Below, one piece after another: positions 32,437 to 41,330 of a DNA stretch of 64,000 nucleotides. The first letter of the stretch is position 1; each line of letters starts with the position of its first letter. Position numbers and translations under genes: made by a program. The notes below the pieces were generated by a model. It did no database searches and was not told the origin of the DNA. It was given only the letters and a program-made list of their open reading frames with translations. Source of the stretch: Thermincola carboxydiphila (GTDB taxonomy: Bacteria > Bacillota > Thermincolia > Thermincolales > UBA2595); assembly GCA_016841725.1 (NCBI GenBank), contig JAENYP010000018.1, positions 1-64,000 of the forward strand, in the 5' to 3' direction.

Positions 32437-32531
32437 TAGAAGAGATGAGTAAGCAGAGTTGAGCTGGAACTGATGAGCTGAGCATAATCAGTTTATTAGG
32501 CCAGGCTTTTTGAAAAAAAAGACCTGGTTTT
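32437..32531 (+). promoter_or_regulatory. Predicted MtrB-type tryptophan attenuator, iorAB leader
   Basis: Eight NAG triplets lie at TAG 32437, GAG 32442, GAG 32447, AAG 32451, GAG 32456, GAG 32461, GAG 32475 and GAG 32480, with spacers of 2, 2, 1, 2, 2, 11 and 2 bases. A terminator follows: CCAGGCTTTTT (32501-32511) with AAAAAGACCTGG and a short T-run. The competing antiterminator is AGCTGG (32462-32467) plus AACTGAT (32468-32474) pairing with ATCAGTT (32487-32493) and CCAGGCT. Its 5' strand overlaps a triplet and its 3' strand overlaps the terminator arm. Confidence 0.6.
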
Positions 32532-32617
32532 AACTATTTAACCCAAGTTTCAGGCGTTACCCATCTAATTTTAGAGATGAATACTTTAATGAATGTTTTT
32601 GCATTGGAGGATAGGGC

Positions 32618-34465
32618 ATGACTAGGAAAATGCTGTTGATGGGAAATGAAGCCATCGCCCGCGGAGCGGTTGAAGCAGGTGTCCAGGTAGCTGCGGCCTA
32701 CCCCGGAACTCCTTCTTCCGAAGTGTTCAGCACCCTGGCAAGGTTTGCCGAGGAGTATGATTATTATGCCGAGTGGTCAGTAAACGAAAAAGTGGCCCTC
32801 GAGGTTGCGGCAGGAGCTGCCTATGCAGGTGCGAGAGCAATTGTGTCAATGAAACAGGTTGGCCTTAATGTTGCTGCTGACCCGCTGATGACACTGGCAT
32901 ATATTGGGGTAAAGGGAGGGCTGGTACTGGTGGTTGCCGATGACCCCGGACCTCACAGCTCTCAGAATGAACAGGATACCAGAGTATTTGCCGGGTTGGC
33001 CAAACTGCCGGTGTTTGACCCGGCATCTCCCCAGGAAGCCAAGGACATGACAATCGCTGCTTTTGAACTCTCAGAGAGACTTAACCTTCCTGTCTTTATA
33101 AGGCCGACAACTCGTACCTGTCATGTGTGTCAGGATGTCGTGATTAATGAAACCGGTCTGCGAAACAGTATTGGGTTTAAAAAAGACCCTTCATGGGTTA
33201 TTTTCCCCAGTCTTGCATACAAAAAACACAAATGGTTGAATGAACAGCAGGAAGCGGCCCGAGAGATTTTTAATGAATCACCTTTTAACAAGCTCGAACT
33301 TAAAACCAGAGCAGGCATCATTGCTTCCGGAGTGGCCTATAATTATGTCAAAGAGGCCTTGGATATGCTTGATATGGAAGTTTCCGTCCTTAAGATTGGG
33401 ACACCGTATCCGCTGCCAGACAAACAGGTGCTGCAGCTCTTGAAAAATACCGACAGGGTCCTTGTTATTGAGGAACTGGAACCTGTTGTCGAGGACCAGG
33501 TTATTGCGATGGCCTGGAAGAATGGTATAGCTGCCGGGATTTCCGGAAAAAACGATACGTTTGTACCGCGCGAGGGAGAACTTAATGTAGATAAGGTCAG
33601 GGATATTTTGGTGCGTTATTTCGGTCTGGCCGGCAGTGAAGCTTCTCAGGCTGCAGATGATGAGTCTCAGGCTGCACCCGGTGTAAACAGGAACTCTGAT
33701 AGTACTCCCGAAAAACCGGTTCTTCCTGAGAGGGCCCCCATTCTTTGTGCCGGATGTCCCCACCGGGCTTCATTCTATATTTTTAAAGAAACAGCCCGTA
33801 AAGATGATGCTGTGTTTACCGGTGATATCGGGTGTTACACCCTTGGGGTAATGCCGCCGCTCAGCGCAATGGATACCTGCCTGTGTATGGGCGCCAGTGT
33901 TACTATTGCATCAGGTATGGCAGCTGTGGAAAAAGACCGGAAGCACATCGCCTTCCTGGGGGATTCAACATTTTTCCATACAGGTCTGGCAGGCCTGATA
34001 AATGCGGTTTATAATAACTCAGACATTACCCTTGTTGTGCTCGATAACAGAACTACGGCTATGACAGGCCACCAACCGCATCCCGGGCTGAACCGGACGG
34101 CAACGGGCATGAATGAGAAGCATATAGATATTGCCGGTGTGGCCAGGGCAGTCGGGGTGGAACTTGTCAGGGAAGTTGATCCCTATGACCTGGAGGCTGC
34201 CAGGGAGGCAGCCATTGCGGCTGTTGCCCATAAAGGGGTTTCGGTTGTAATCATGAAACGGGAATGTATAGCTATTGTAAAAACTGTTAAGAAATGCACA
34301 GTTGACACCGAAAAGTGTATCGGGTGCAAGAAGTGTATGAACGATCTGGGCTGCCCGGCCCTGGTTCCTGATGGGGATAAGGTTGCCATAGGCAATACCT
34401 GTAACGGGTGTAATGTCTGTGGGCAGATATGTCCTGTCGGGGCAATCGGGGAGGTGGTCTTATGA
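32618..34465 (+). CDS. iorA: Indolepyruvate ferredoxin oxidoreductase, alpha subunit
   Basis: A 615-residue thiamine-diphosphate enzyme subunit. With IorB it interconverts aryl pyruvates with aryl-acetyl-CoA, CO2 and reduced ferredoxin. The N-terminal pyrimidine-binding domain has GNEAIARGAVEAGVQVAAAYPGTPSSE split over residues 9-35; the diphosphate domain has GDIGCYTLG and the GDSTF...N pattern near residues 450-470; two [4Fe-4S] sites close the protein (CIGCKKCMNDLGCP and CNGCNVCGQICP). A glutamine- and alanine-rich linker near residue 345 is specific. It leads iorAB-paaK-trpB2. Confidence 0.95.
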   Translation: MTRKMLLMGNEAIARGAVEAGVQVAAAYPGTPSSEVFSTLARFAEEYDYYAEWSVNEKVALEVAAGAAYAGARAIVSMKQVGLNVAADPLMTLAYIGVKGGLVLVVADDPGPHSSQNEQDTRVFAGLAKLPVFDPASPQEAKDMTIAAFELSERLNLPVFIRPTTRTCHVCQDVVINETGLRNSIGFKKDPSWVIFPSLAYKKHKWLNEQQEAAREIFNESPFNKLELKTRAGIIASGVAYNYVKEALDMLDMEVSVLKIGTPYPLPDKQVLQLLKNTDRVLVIEELEPVVEDQVIAMAWKNGIAAGISGKNDTFVPREGELNVDKVRDILVRYFGLAGSEASQAADDESQAAPGVNRNSDSTPEKPVLPERAPILCAGCPHRASFYIFKETARKDDAVFTGDIGCYTLGVMPPLSAMDTCLCMGASVTIASGMAAVEKDRKHIAFLGDSTFFHTGLAGLINAVYNNSDITLVVLDNRTTAMTGHQPHPGLNRTATGMNEKHIDIAGVARAVGVELVREVDPYDLEAAREAAIAAVAHKGVSVVIMKRECIAIVKTVKKCTVDTEKCIGCKKCMNDLGCPALVPDGDKVAIGNTCNGCNVCGQICPVGAIGEVVL

Positions 34466-35049
34466 GAATGGACATAGTTATTGCCGGAGTCGGAGGACAG
34501 GGTACAGTTCTTGCTTCACGGGTTATTGCCCAGGCTGCTCTTGATGCCGGACTTGCGGTACGCACCTCGGAAACAATTGGAATGGCCCAGAGAGAAGGTA
34601 CTGTTACCAGTCATGTGAGAATTGGCGAACCTCTTTATGGAGCTCTTATACCTGACGGGTCAGCAGATGTACTGCTAGGTTTTGAAATGGCGGAAACCGC
34701 CCGCTGGCTGCACAAGCTCAAACCGGGTGGAACAGTTCTGGCAAACAGCGCCAGGATAATACCCGTATCTGTGGCCAGTGGGAGGTCGAAATATGAGGCT
34801 GATACCATAATGGAATACCTTAGGTCAACTACCGATAGCCTGACCATGCTGGATGCCACAGAGTTGGCGATAAAGGCAGGAAATTACCGGGCGACCAATA
34901 CCGTACTTTTGGGGGCGATGTCAACCCTTCCCTGTTTACCGTTTAAATCAAAAGGCCTGTTGTCTGCATTACTGGAGACAATTCCTGCTAAGTTAAGAGA
35001 TATTAACAGCCGGGCATTTGAGCTGGGCAGGCAGGCTGTGGAGGTGTGA
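34462..35049 (+). CDS. iorB: Indolepyruvate ferredoxin oxidoreductase, beta subunit
   Basis: A 195-residue gamma-domain subunit: VIAGVGGQGTVLASRVIAQAA at the start and SETIGMAQREGTVTSHVRIG near residues 38-57 are typical of 2-oxoacid oxidoreductase gamma/beta chains. ATG 34462 overlaps the iorA stop, indicating coupled translation in equal amounts. A start further upstream would lie within the iorA ferredoxin domain. paaK follows in four bases. Confidence 0.93.
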   Translation: MRMDIVIAGVGGQGTVLASRVIAQAALDAGLAVRTSETIGMAQREGTVTSHVRIGEPLYGALIPDGSADVLLGFEMAETARWLHKLKPGGTVLANSARIIPVSVASGRSKYEADTIMEYLRSTTDSLTMLDATELAIKAGNYRATNTVLLGAMSTLPCLPFKSKGLLSALLETIPAKLRDINSRAFELGRQAVEV

Positions 35050-35052
35050 TAG

Positions 35053-36336
35053 GTGGCTGTTGAAGAGAGAGAATGCAATGTGGAGATTGATTTTGAAGAA
35101 CTATTTGAGGAGCAGAGCCGGAAGCTTTCAGCCATGGTTGAGAGTTTGTACCGGAATTCGCCGTTTTACCGGGAAAAGCTCGATAAAGCAGGCATCAAAC
35201 CAGAAGATGTCCGGTGTGTGCAGGACCTGGAAAAGGTTCCGTTTACTACCAAGAGCGAGCTTAGGGAAGGATATCCCTTTGGTCTGATGGCTGTTCCCGA
35301 AGAACAGGTGGTCCGGATACATTCATCTTCAGGTACTACCGGTAAGCCGATAATTGTTCCCTATACCAAGAATGATGTCTCTGTCTGGGCTGAGATGATG
35401 GCCAGGTGTATGGAAATGGCAGGGGTAACCCCCAGGGACCGGGTGCAGGTAACCCCAGGTTATGGTTTATGGACTGCGGGCATTGGCTTTCAGGCCGGTG
35501 TGGAGCAGCTGGGAGCAATGGCAATCCCGACAGGCCCGGGAAACACCGAGAAACAGCTGGAAATGATGGTTGATATAGGGACTACAGTTCTGATAGGAAC
35601 TTCATCATATGGCTTACTCCTTGCTGAAGAAATTCATAAAAGAGGTATCAGGGACAAGGTGAAGCTCAGAATAGGCATATTTGGTTCGGAGCGTTGGAGT
35701 GACAAGATGCGGGCCCGGATTGAAGAGGATCTTGGAATCGACACCTTTGACATTTATGGCCTTACGGAAATATATGGTCCCGGCATTGGAATAGACTGCC
35801 CCAGGCATCAGGGAATCCATTTTTGGAGTGATCACCTGATATTTGAAATTATTGATCCTGAAACAGGTAAACAGCTTCCGCCGGGAACCCAGGGAGAACT
35901 GGTGATTACCACCCTTACGAAGGAAGGCATGCCGCTCTTGCGATACCGGACTCATGATGTATCTACACTGCACAGGGAGAAGTGCCTTTGCGGGAGTCCG
36001 TTCCCGATGATTGACCGGGTACTGGGCCGAACTGATGATATGATTAAGGTTAAGGGTGTAAATATATACCCCGGACAGATTGACCATGTGCTCAGGATGA
36101 CTGCGGGAGCCTGCAGTGAATACCAGATTGTACTTACCAGAGAAAATGCCAAGGACCGGATCCTCATCAAGGTGGAAGCAGAAGATGGCTGCGGGTTGGA
36201 GAAGGTATCCGGGGAATGCAAAAAGAACATCAAGACAAAAATAGGCATAATAGCAGACGTCGAGACTGTGCCCAGGGGAACCCTGCCCAGGAGTGAAAAG
36301 AAAACCAAAAGAGTTTATGATAATCGTGACTGCTGA
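35053..36336 (+). CDS. paaK: Phenylacetate-CoA ligase family enzyme
   Basis: A 427-residue AMP-forming ligase that activates phenylacetate, or a related aryl acetate, to its CoA thioester. The P-loop is HSSSGTTGKP near residue 95; the YGLTE-type motif appears as DIYGLTEIYGPG near 235-246; TKEGMPLLRYRTHD near 295 is the A8-like hinge region; and the C-terminal AMP-binding domain is present. The length is normal. GTG 35053 follows GAGGTGTG. Directly after iorAB, it could feed or drain the aryl-acetyl-CoA pool of IorAB. Confidence 0.9.
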   Translation: MAVEERECNVEIDFEELFEEQSRKLSAMVESLYRNSPFYREKLDKAGIKPEDVRCVQDLEKVPFTTKSELREGYPFGLMAVPEEQVVRIHSSSGTTGKPIIVPYTKNDVSVWAEMMARCMEMAGVTPRDRVQVTPGYGLWTAGIGFQAGVEQLGAMAIPTGPGNTEKQLEMMVDIGTTVLIGTSSYGLLLAEEIHKRGIRDKVKLRIGIFGSERWSDKMRARIEEDLGIDTFDIYGLTEIYGPGIGIDCPRHQGIHFWSDHLIFEIIDPETGKQLPPGTQGELVITTLTKEGMPLLRYRTHDVSTLHREKCLCGSPFPMIDRVLGRTDDMIKVKGVNIYPGQIDHVLRMTAGACSEYQIVLTRENAKDRILIKVEAEDGCGLEKVSGECKKNIKTKIGIIADVETVPRGTLPRSEKKTKRVYDNRDC

Positions 36337-36361
36337 TTAAGCAAATAAAAAAGTTACTTAT

Positions 36362-36388
36362 GAGAGGAGATCTGATGAGATGAGTGAG
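36362..36388 (+). promoter_or_regulatory. GAG-triplet cluster over the trpB2 ribosome site
   Basis: GAG triplets lie at 36362, 36367, 36377, 36382 and 36386. They span the GAGGAG ribosome site and the ATG at 36380. By analogy with translational MtrB targets this could be a third tryptophan-sensitive site, but five triplets is few and ribosome sites are GAG-rich by nature. Confidence 0.35.
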
Positions 36389-37738
36389 ACTAAAATTCTG
36401 CTTACAGAAAAGGAAATGCCGACTTCGTGGTACAATGTGATGGCAGATATGCCAAACCTGCCAAAACCGGCGCTTCATCCGGCAACCCAGAAACCGGTTG
36501 GACCGGAAGACCTTGGGGCCATATTTCCTATGGACCTGATCAAACAGGAGGTATCCACAGACCGCTGGATTGAAATTCCTGAAGAGGTACAGGAGATTTA
36601 TAAGCTGTGGCGGCCTGCCCCGCTTTACCGGGCGTACAGGCTGGAAAAGGCTTTGGATACGCCGGCAAAGATTTATTACAAATATGAAGGGGTCAGCCCT
36701 GCAGGAAGCCATAAGCCAAACACGGCTATACCTCAGGCTTATTACAATAAAGCAGCCGGGATAAAGCGCCTGACCACTGAGACAGGAGCGGGACAATGGG
36801 GCAGCGCCCTGAGTATTGCATGTAAATTTTTTGACATGGAGTGCCTGGTGTATATGGTAAAGGTCAGTTACCACCAGAAGCCATACCGCCGGATTTTCAT
36901 GCAGACATATGGCGCTAATGTAATTGCCAGCCCCAGTGATACCACCGAATCAGGGCGCAAAATCCTGGAGCGTGACCCGGATACGGCGGGCAGCCTTGGA
37001 ATGGCTATCAGTGAAGCAGTGGAAATTGCAGCCCAGAGGGGCGATACAAATTATGCCCTTGGAAGTGTGTTAAACCATGTTATGATTCACCAGTCTGTTA
37101 TTGGCCTGGAAGCAAAGGCTCAGCTGGAGAAGGTGGGCGATTATCCTGACGTAGTAATAGGGTGCTGCGGCGGGGGCAGCAACTTCTCAGGCCTGGCATT
37201 CCCATTTATGCAGGATAAACTCACAAAAGGCACCAAAATAAGGGCTGTTGCAGTCGAACCTGCTGCCTGCCCGACACTGACAAGAGGAAAATTTGCTTAT
37301 GACTTCGGTGATACTGCCGGAATTGTGCCGATACTTAATATGTATACCCTGGGACATGACTTTATGCCGCCCGGAATCCATGCCGGAGGCTTGAGGTATC
37401 ACGGGGAATCTCCGCTGGTCAGCCAGTTGTATCATGATGGCATTATTGAGGCAGTGTCCAGGACACAGCGGTCCTGTTTTGAGGCTTCAATCACCTTTGC
37501 CCAGAGTGAAGGCATCCTGCCTGCTCCGGAATCATCACATGCTATCCGTGTGGCTATAGACGAGGCACTACAGGCAAAGGAAGCAGGGGAAGAGAAGACT
37601 ATCCTGTTCTGCCTCAGCGGCAACGGATATCTTGACCTGCCATCCTATGATGCATACATTAACGGTAAACTGGAAGACTATGAATACCCGGATTCTCTGA
37701 TTGAGGAGTCCCTGAAAAAGCTTCCGGTAAAAGAATAA
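36380..37738 (+). CDS. trpB2: Tryptophan synthase beta chain, TrpB2 type
   Basis: A 452-residue PLP enzyme that condenses indole with serine to tryptophan. The catalytic lysine lies in AGSHKPNTA near residue 114; the phosphate loop is [10 protein letters not shown] near 257-266; [12 protein letters not shown] follows the family. The long N-terminal extension and the overall length mark the TrpB2 branch, which usually works without TrpA and rescues free indole. No trpA or other trp biosynthetic genes are near. It is the last gene of the aryl-pyruvate operon and is followed by a terminator. Confidence 0.93.
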   Translation: MSETKILLTEKEMPTSWYNVMADMPNLPKPALHPATQKPVGPEDLGAIFPMDLIKQEVSTDRWIEIPEEVQEIYKLWRPAPLYRAYRLEKALDTPAKIYYKYEGVSPAGSHKPNTAIPQAYYNKAAGIKRLTTETGAGQWGSALSIACKFFDMECLVYMVKVSYHQKPYRRIFMQTYGANVIASPSDTTESGRKILERDPDTAGSLGMAISEAVEIAAQRGDTNYALGSVLNHVMIHQSVIGLEAKAQLEKVGDYPDVVIGCCGGGSNFSGLAFPFMQDKLTKGTKIRAVAVEPAACPTLTRGKFAYDFGDTAGIVPILNMYTLGHDFMPPGIHAGGLRYHGESPLVSQLYHDGIIEAVSRTQRSCFEASITFAQSEGILPAPESSHAIRVAIDEALQAKEAGEEKTILFCLSGNGYLDLPSYDAYINGKLEDYEYPDSLIEESLKKLPVKE

Positions 37739-37755
37739 AGCATAGGGAAAATGTA

Positions 37756-37792
37756 CAGGGGCAGATGTTCTCCAAACACATCTGCCCTTTCT
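37756..37792 (+). terminator. Intrinsic terminator after trpB2
   Basis: GGGGCAGATGT (37758-37768) pairs with ACATCTGCCC (37777-37786), followed by TTTCTT. Confidence 0.85.
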
Positions 37793-37959
37793 TAATATCA
37801 AAATACAAAACGCTAAAAGAATCAGCATTACAGAGTAAATGCAAAAAATATGATAAAAAATGAAGTTTAACTGGAAAAATAAATGCAAATATCTTATACT
37901 ATTAATATGTTATTTTTATGGTTGCCAGAAAACGCGCATAGTTGAGGAGGAAGTTAAAA

Positions 37960-39033
37960 GTGAGCGGTGAACTAAGTATTACGTTGACATCTAATTTTAA
38001 AGCCAAACCGCAGAGTGACGCCAAACTGGGTTTTGGCACATTATTTACAGATCATATGTTTGTAATGGATTATGAAGACGGTAAGGGATGGCACAGCCCC
38101 AGGATAGAACCATACGGCAAATTCTGTATTGAGCCGGCGAATATGACACTGCATTATGGACAGGCAATATTTGAAGGAATGAAGGCCTATCGGACGGTTG
38201 ACGGTAAGGTGAAGGTTTTCAGACCCAGAGACTACCTGTCCAGGATGAACCGGTCAGCTGAGAGGCTGTGTATTCCCAAGATAGATGTTGAGTTTGTGCG
38301 CGGCGCCCTGATGAAACTTCTCAGCTTAGAAAAGGAATGGGTTCCTGCCAGTGAAGGGACTTCATTGTATATCAGGCCGTTTATTGTTGCCATGGACCCA
38401 TATATTGGTGTGAGGCCGTCAAAGACATACAGGTTCTTTATTATACTGTCACCTGTAGGCGCATATTATCCTGAAGGGTTCAAACCTGTTAAGATATGGG
38501 TGGAAAACAAGTATGTCAGAGCGGTTAAAGGCGGCACTGGTACGGCAAAAACGGCCGGCAACTATGCTGCCAGTATTTTGGCGGCTGAAGAGGCCAAGGC
38601 CCATGGGTATACCCAGGTGCTATGGCTGGATGGTGTTGAGCGCAGGTATATCGAGGAAGTTGGCACCATGAATATCTTTTTCAAGATAGATGACACTGTG
38701 ATTACACCGGCCCTGGAAGGGAGCATTCTGGGCGGAATGACAAGGGATTCCGTACTGCGGTTGACCAGGGAGTGGGGACTAAAGGTTAGTGAACAGCCCC
38801 TTACTATTGAGGAAGTATATGAAGCACATGATAAAGGGACTCTTCAGGAGATTTTTGGAACAGGTACTGCAGCAGTCATTTCACCCGTTTCAGCCCTTAA
38901 CTGGAAGGGGAATATTATTACTGTAAACGGTGGGGACGCAGGGGAAACCTCGCTGAAGCTGTATGATGAAATAACCGGAATACAGTACGGCAGGTGTTCC
39001 GACATTTTTGACTGGATGGAAGAGGTTGAGTAG
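37960..39033 (+). CDS. ilvE: Branched-chain amino acid aminotransferase (class IV)
   Basis: A 357-residue fold-type IV PLP aminotransferase with ILVE signatures: LHYGQAIFEGMKAYR near residue 65, GGTGTAKTAGNYAAS near 195 (region of the catalytic lysine), and EEVGTMNIFF near 230. It moves amino groups between glutamate and branched 2-oxo acids; homologues also accept aromatic 2-oxo acids, which would suit its neighbours. GTG 37960 is the start because the upstream in-frame TTG is in the GAGGAGG ribosome site. It appears separate from the trpB2 operon. Confidence 0.9.
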   Translation: MSGELSITLTSNFKAKPQSDAKLGFGTLFTDHMFVMDYEDGKGWHSPRIEPYGKFCIEPANMTLHYGQAIFEGMKAYRTVDGKVKVFRPRDYLSRMNRSAERLCIPKIDVEFVRGALMKLLSLEKEWVPASEGTSLYIRPFIVAMDPYIGVRPSKTYRFFIILSPVGAYYPEGFKPVKIWVENKYVRAVKGGTGTAKTAGNYAASILAAEEAKAHGYTQVLWLDGVERRYIEEVGTMNIFFKIDDTVITPALEGSILGGMTRDSVLRLTREWGLKVSEQPLTIEEVYEAHDKGTLQEIFGTGTAAVISPVSALNWKGNIITVNGGDAGETSLKLYDEITGIQYGRCSDIFDWMEEVE

Positions 39034-39083
39034 AAGAACACCGGTGAAGAGAAGAAGATGACAGTGCACAGGTAAAAATTAAG

Positions 39084-39126
39084 TAAGGGGTTGGCCGGCT
39101 GCAACGCAAGGACTGGCCAGCCCTTT
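39084..39126 (+). terminator. Intrinsic terminator after ilvE
   Basis: GGGGTTGGCCGG near 39087 pairs with CTGGCCAGCCC near 39112-39122, with G-T pairs, followed by a T-rich run. Confidence 0.65.
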
Positions 39127-39211
39127 ATTGTTTTTGAAGTATTAGAATATGTCGAGTATAAAAATAATGTGAATTTTCGGGGCAGGAACTAGGGCTTATC
39201 AGGAGGCAGAC

Positions 39212-39898
39212 ATGAAAGGGACAATTATCAATGTTGTGGCAATTCTAGTCGGTACGGGTTTGGGTGTAACCTTGAAAAGGGGAATCCCGGAAAGGTTTAA
39301 GAGTACGGTGATACAGGGATTATCCCTGGCGATTATTGTAATCGGGCTGCAAATGGCATTACAGACAGGAAATGTGCTTATTGTTGTTTTAAGTCTGGTG
39401 TTTGGTGCGTTGACAGGGGAACTCCTAAGAATTGAGGATATGTTGACTAAAATGGGTACAAATATTGAAAAAAGGCTGGGCGGAAACGGGGGGAATTTTA
39501 CCAAGGCCTTTGTTACCACCAGCCTGGTATACTGTGTCGGTGCGATGGCAATAGTGGGTTCTATTCAGGATGGCATAAGCGGTGATGCCACGACCCTTTA
39601 TGCCAAGTCACTCCTGGACGGTGTGGCGTCAGTCGTTTTTGCATCAACACTGGGAATTGGGGTTGCCTTCTCAGCGATTCCCGTATTTCTTTATCAGGGG
39701 TCTATAACCATATTGGCCCAATACCTGCAGGTTTTCCTGACAAGTGACGTTATTAAGGAGATTACTGCCACCGGCGGAGTGCTGATTATTGGGATTGGCA
39801 TCAAAATGCTCGAAATAAAGGAAATTAAAGTGGGTAACCTGCTGCCATCTGTGTTTTACGCTTTGATACTTGCTTTAGTGGTTAGGGAAATAGGGTAG
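39212..39898 (+). CDS. DUF554 family membrane protein
   Basis: A 228-residue protein with about seven hydrophobic segments. It matches the DUF554 (YdfK/YqgA) family: GTIINVVAILVGTGLG at the start, a GALTGELLRIE turn near residue 70, and VYCVGAMAIVGSIQDG near 110. Family members are inner-membrane proteins of unknown function. ATG 39212 follows AGGAGG. It is a lone gene followed by a terminator. Confidence 0.88.
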   Translation: MKGTIINVVAILVGTGLGVTLKRGIPERFKSTVIQGLSLAIIVIGLQMALQTGNVLIVVLSLVFGALTGELLRIEDMLTKMGTNIEKRLGGNGGNFTKAFVTTSLVYCVGAMAIVGSIQDGISGDATTLYAKSLLDGVASVVFASTLGIGVAFSAIPVFLYQGSITILAQYLQVFLTSDVIKEITATGGVLIIGIGIKMLEIKEIKVGNLLPSVFYALILALVVREIG

Positions 39899-39935
39899 CA
39901 GGAAACAATATACCCTAATAATATAATTATCTGTT

Positions 39936-39971
39936 AATCTTCGCATGGCAATAGCCTGGCGAAGATTTTTT
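39936..39971 (+). terminator. Intrinsic terminator after the DUF554 gene
   Basis: AATCTTCGC (39937-39945) pairs with GCGAAGATT (39960-39968), followed by eight T residues. Confidence 0.85.
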
Positions 39972-40002
39972 TTGAAAGCTTAAGCTCTGCATTTTAACCC
40001 TT

Positions 40003-40041
40003 CAAAACCGCATTTCATACCCTTAAAACCGCATTTCATAC
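40003..40041. repeat. Two 21-bp direct repeats
   Basis: The unit AAAACCGCATTTCATACC occurs at about 40006 and 40027 with a CCTT or TTCA junction. It lies in the 277-base spacer ahead of the recombinase gene, which otherwise shows no gene. Confidence 0.6.
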
Positions 40042-40175
40042 CAAAAAGTCTAATAATTAGAAAATTGTGGCAAAAAAGTCTGCGGGATTTGCAGGGAACA
40101 TGGAAATCATTGTTGAAAATTATAATATCCTGAAAAACTAGGAAATTTACTATTTCAAAAGGAATGGAGAGGGCA

Positions 40176-41312
40176 ATGGCACGGGTAAAAATTGAAGCAG
40201 GGAAGTATGGCAAGGTGATAATTCGTGTACCGTACAACCTTGAACTAATTTCCAAGATAAAAACCGTGGAAGGTCAGGAATGGAATGCCGAGGGGAAGTT
40301 CTGGACTGTACCGTTTTCGAAAAATATGTTAAATTTGCTGCTGAGACTTTTCAAACATGAAACAGTAGAGCTTTGTCCCAAGCTGCAGGCGATGGCTGAG
40401 GTTTCTGTGAACAGTGAAGGCTGCGTGAAAAAGGCGGATTACGGACAAAGATGTGAAAAAACGCTGGAAGAGCTGGATAATGAAATGAAAATCTGTGGTT
40501 ACAGCCAGAAGACGCGAAAGGCTTATAAATGGCAAATAAAGAAATTCATAAGTTATTGTCTGGATAACAGCCTGAGGAGGGTAGGAGAAGATGAGGTCAG
40601 GAAATACCTTTTGCATATGGTTAATGAGAGGTGTGTTTCAACAGCCTGTCTTGACCAAGCGATAAGCGCCCTCAAATTTCTCTTTGTAAGAATTCTGGGA
40701 CAGCCCGGTATGATATTATCAATACCCCGGCCCAGAAAGGAACACAGGCTGCCACTGGTGTTCAGCCAGCAGGAGATCAGCCGGTTATTCAGAGAAATAA
40801 AAAACATTAAACATAGGGCAATATTGTTCCTGATTTATTCCGCAGGACTCAGAGTAGGGGAAGCAGTAAGGCTCAGGATTGAGGATATGGACACTGACAG
40901 GAAAATGATATATATCAGGAAGGCCAAGGGGAAAAAGGACCGTTACACGATTCTGTCCCAGGTTGCCTTAGAGGCGCTCCGTTTATACCTGGAGCTTTAC
41001 CGGCCCGAGAAATGGCTGTTTCCCGGGGCCCAGCCAGGAAGGCACCTAACGGAGAGAAGTGTCCAAAAGGCATTTGAAGATGCCCGGGCAAAAGCAGGGA
41101 TTATGAAAGAGGTATCTGTGCATTCACTGCGACACTCGTTTGCCACACATTTATCGGAGGGCGAGACCGACCTCAGGTACATACAGGAACTTTTGGGGCA
41201 CAACAGCTCGAAGACGACAGAGATATATACCCATGTCAGCCGCAGGGATCTGGGGAGGATACAGAGCCCGCTGGACCGGATTAATTCTTTTGATGCACCT
41301 GAGGAGGATTAA
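40176..41312 (+). CDS. Tyrosine recombinase with extra N-terminal domain
   Basis: A 378-residue recombinase. The C-terminal catalytic domain has [41 protein letters not shown] and the nucleophile in IYTHV, then IQSPLDRI, an ending shared with integron-integrase-like families. The core-binding domain starts near residue 95 (YSQKTRKAYKWQIKKFI). Residues 1-75 form an extra module with WNAEGKFWTVPFS, similar to the DNA-binding HARP-type fold seen on some integrases. The alpha-helical insertion typical of IntI is absent. ATG 40176 follows GGAGAGGG. It heads a decayed mobile region. Confidence 0.85.
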   Translation: MARVKIEAGKYGKVIIRVPYNLELISKIKTVEGQEWNAEGKFWTVPFSKNMLNLLLRLFKHETVELCPKLQAMAEVSVNSEGCVKKADYGQRCEKTLEELDNEMKICGYSQKTRKAYKWQIKKFISYCLDNSLRRVGEDEVRKYLLHMVNERCVSTACLDQAISALKFLFVRILGQPGMILSIPRPRKEHRLPLVFSQQEISRLFREIKNIKHRAILFLIYSAGLRVGEAVRLRIEDMDTDRKMIYIRKAKGKKDRYTILSQVALEALRLYLELYRPEKWLFPGAQPGRHLTERSVQKAFEDARAKAGIMKEVSVHSLRHSFATHLSEGETDLRYIQELLGHNSSKTTEIYTHVSRRDLGRIQSPLDRINSFDAPEED

Positions 41313-41330
41313 CAGATTTATGTAATAATC

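Noticed and set aside
32393-32531. T-box riboswitch in the iorAB leader
   Set aside because: AAGAGATGAGTA looks like the start of a T-box, but the conserved T-box sequence before the terminator is missing and the leader is too short. The NAG-triplet reading explains more.
40003-40041. CRISPR array start
   Set aside because: Only two adjacent repeats with no spacer of constant length and no cas gene in the window.
40176-41312. True integron integrase (IntI)
   Set aside because: The alpha-helical insertion that defines IntI is absent, and no spacer folds by eye into a full attC site.
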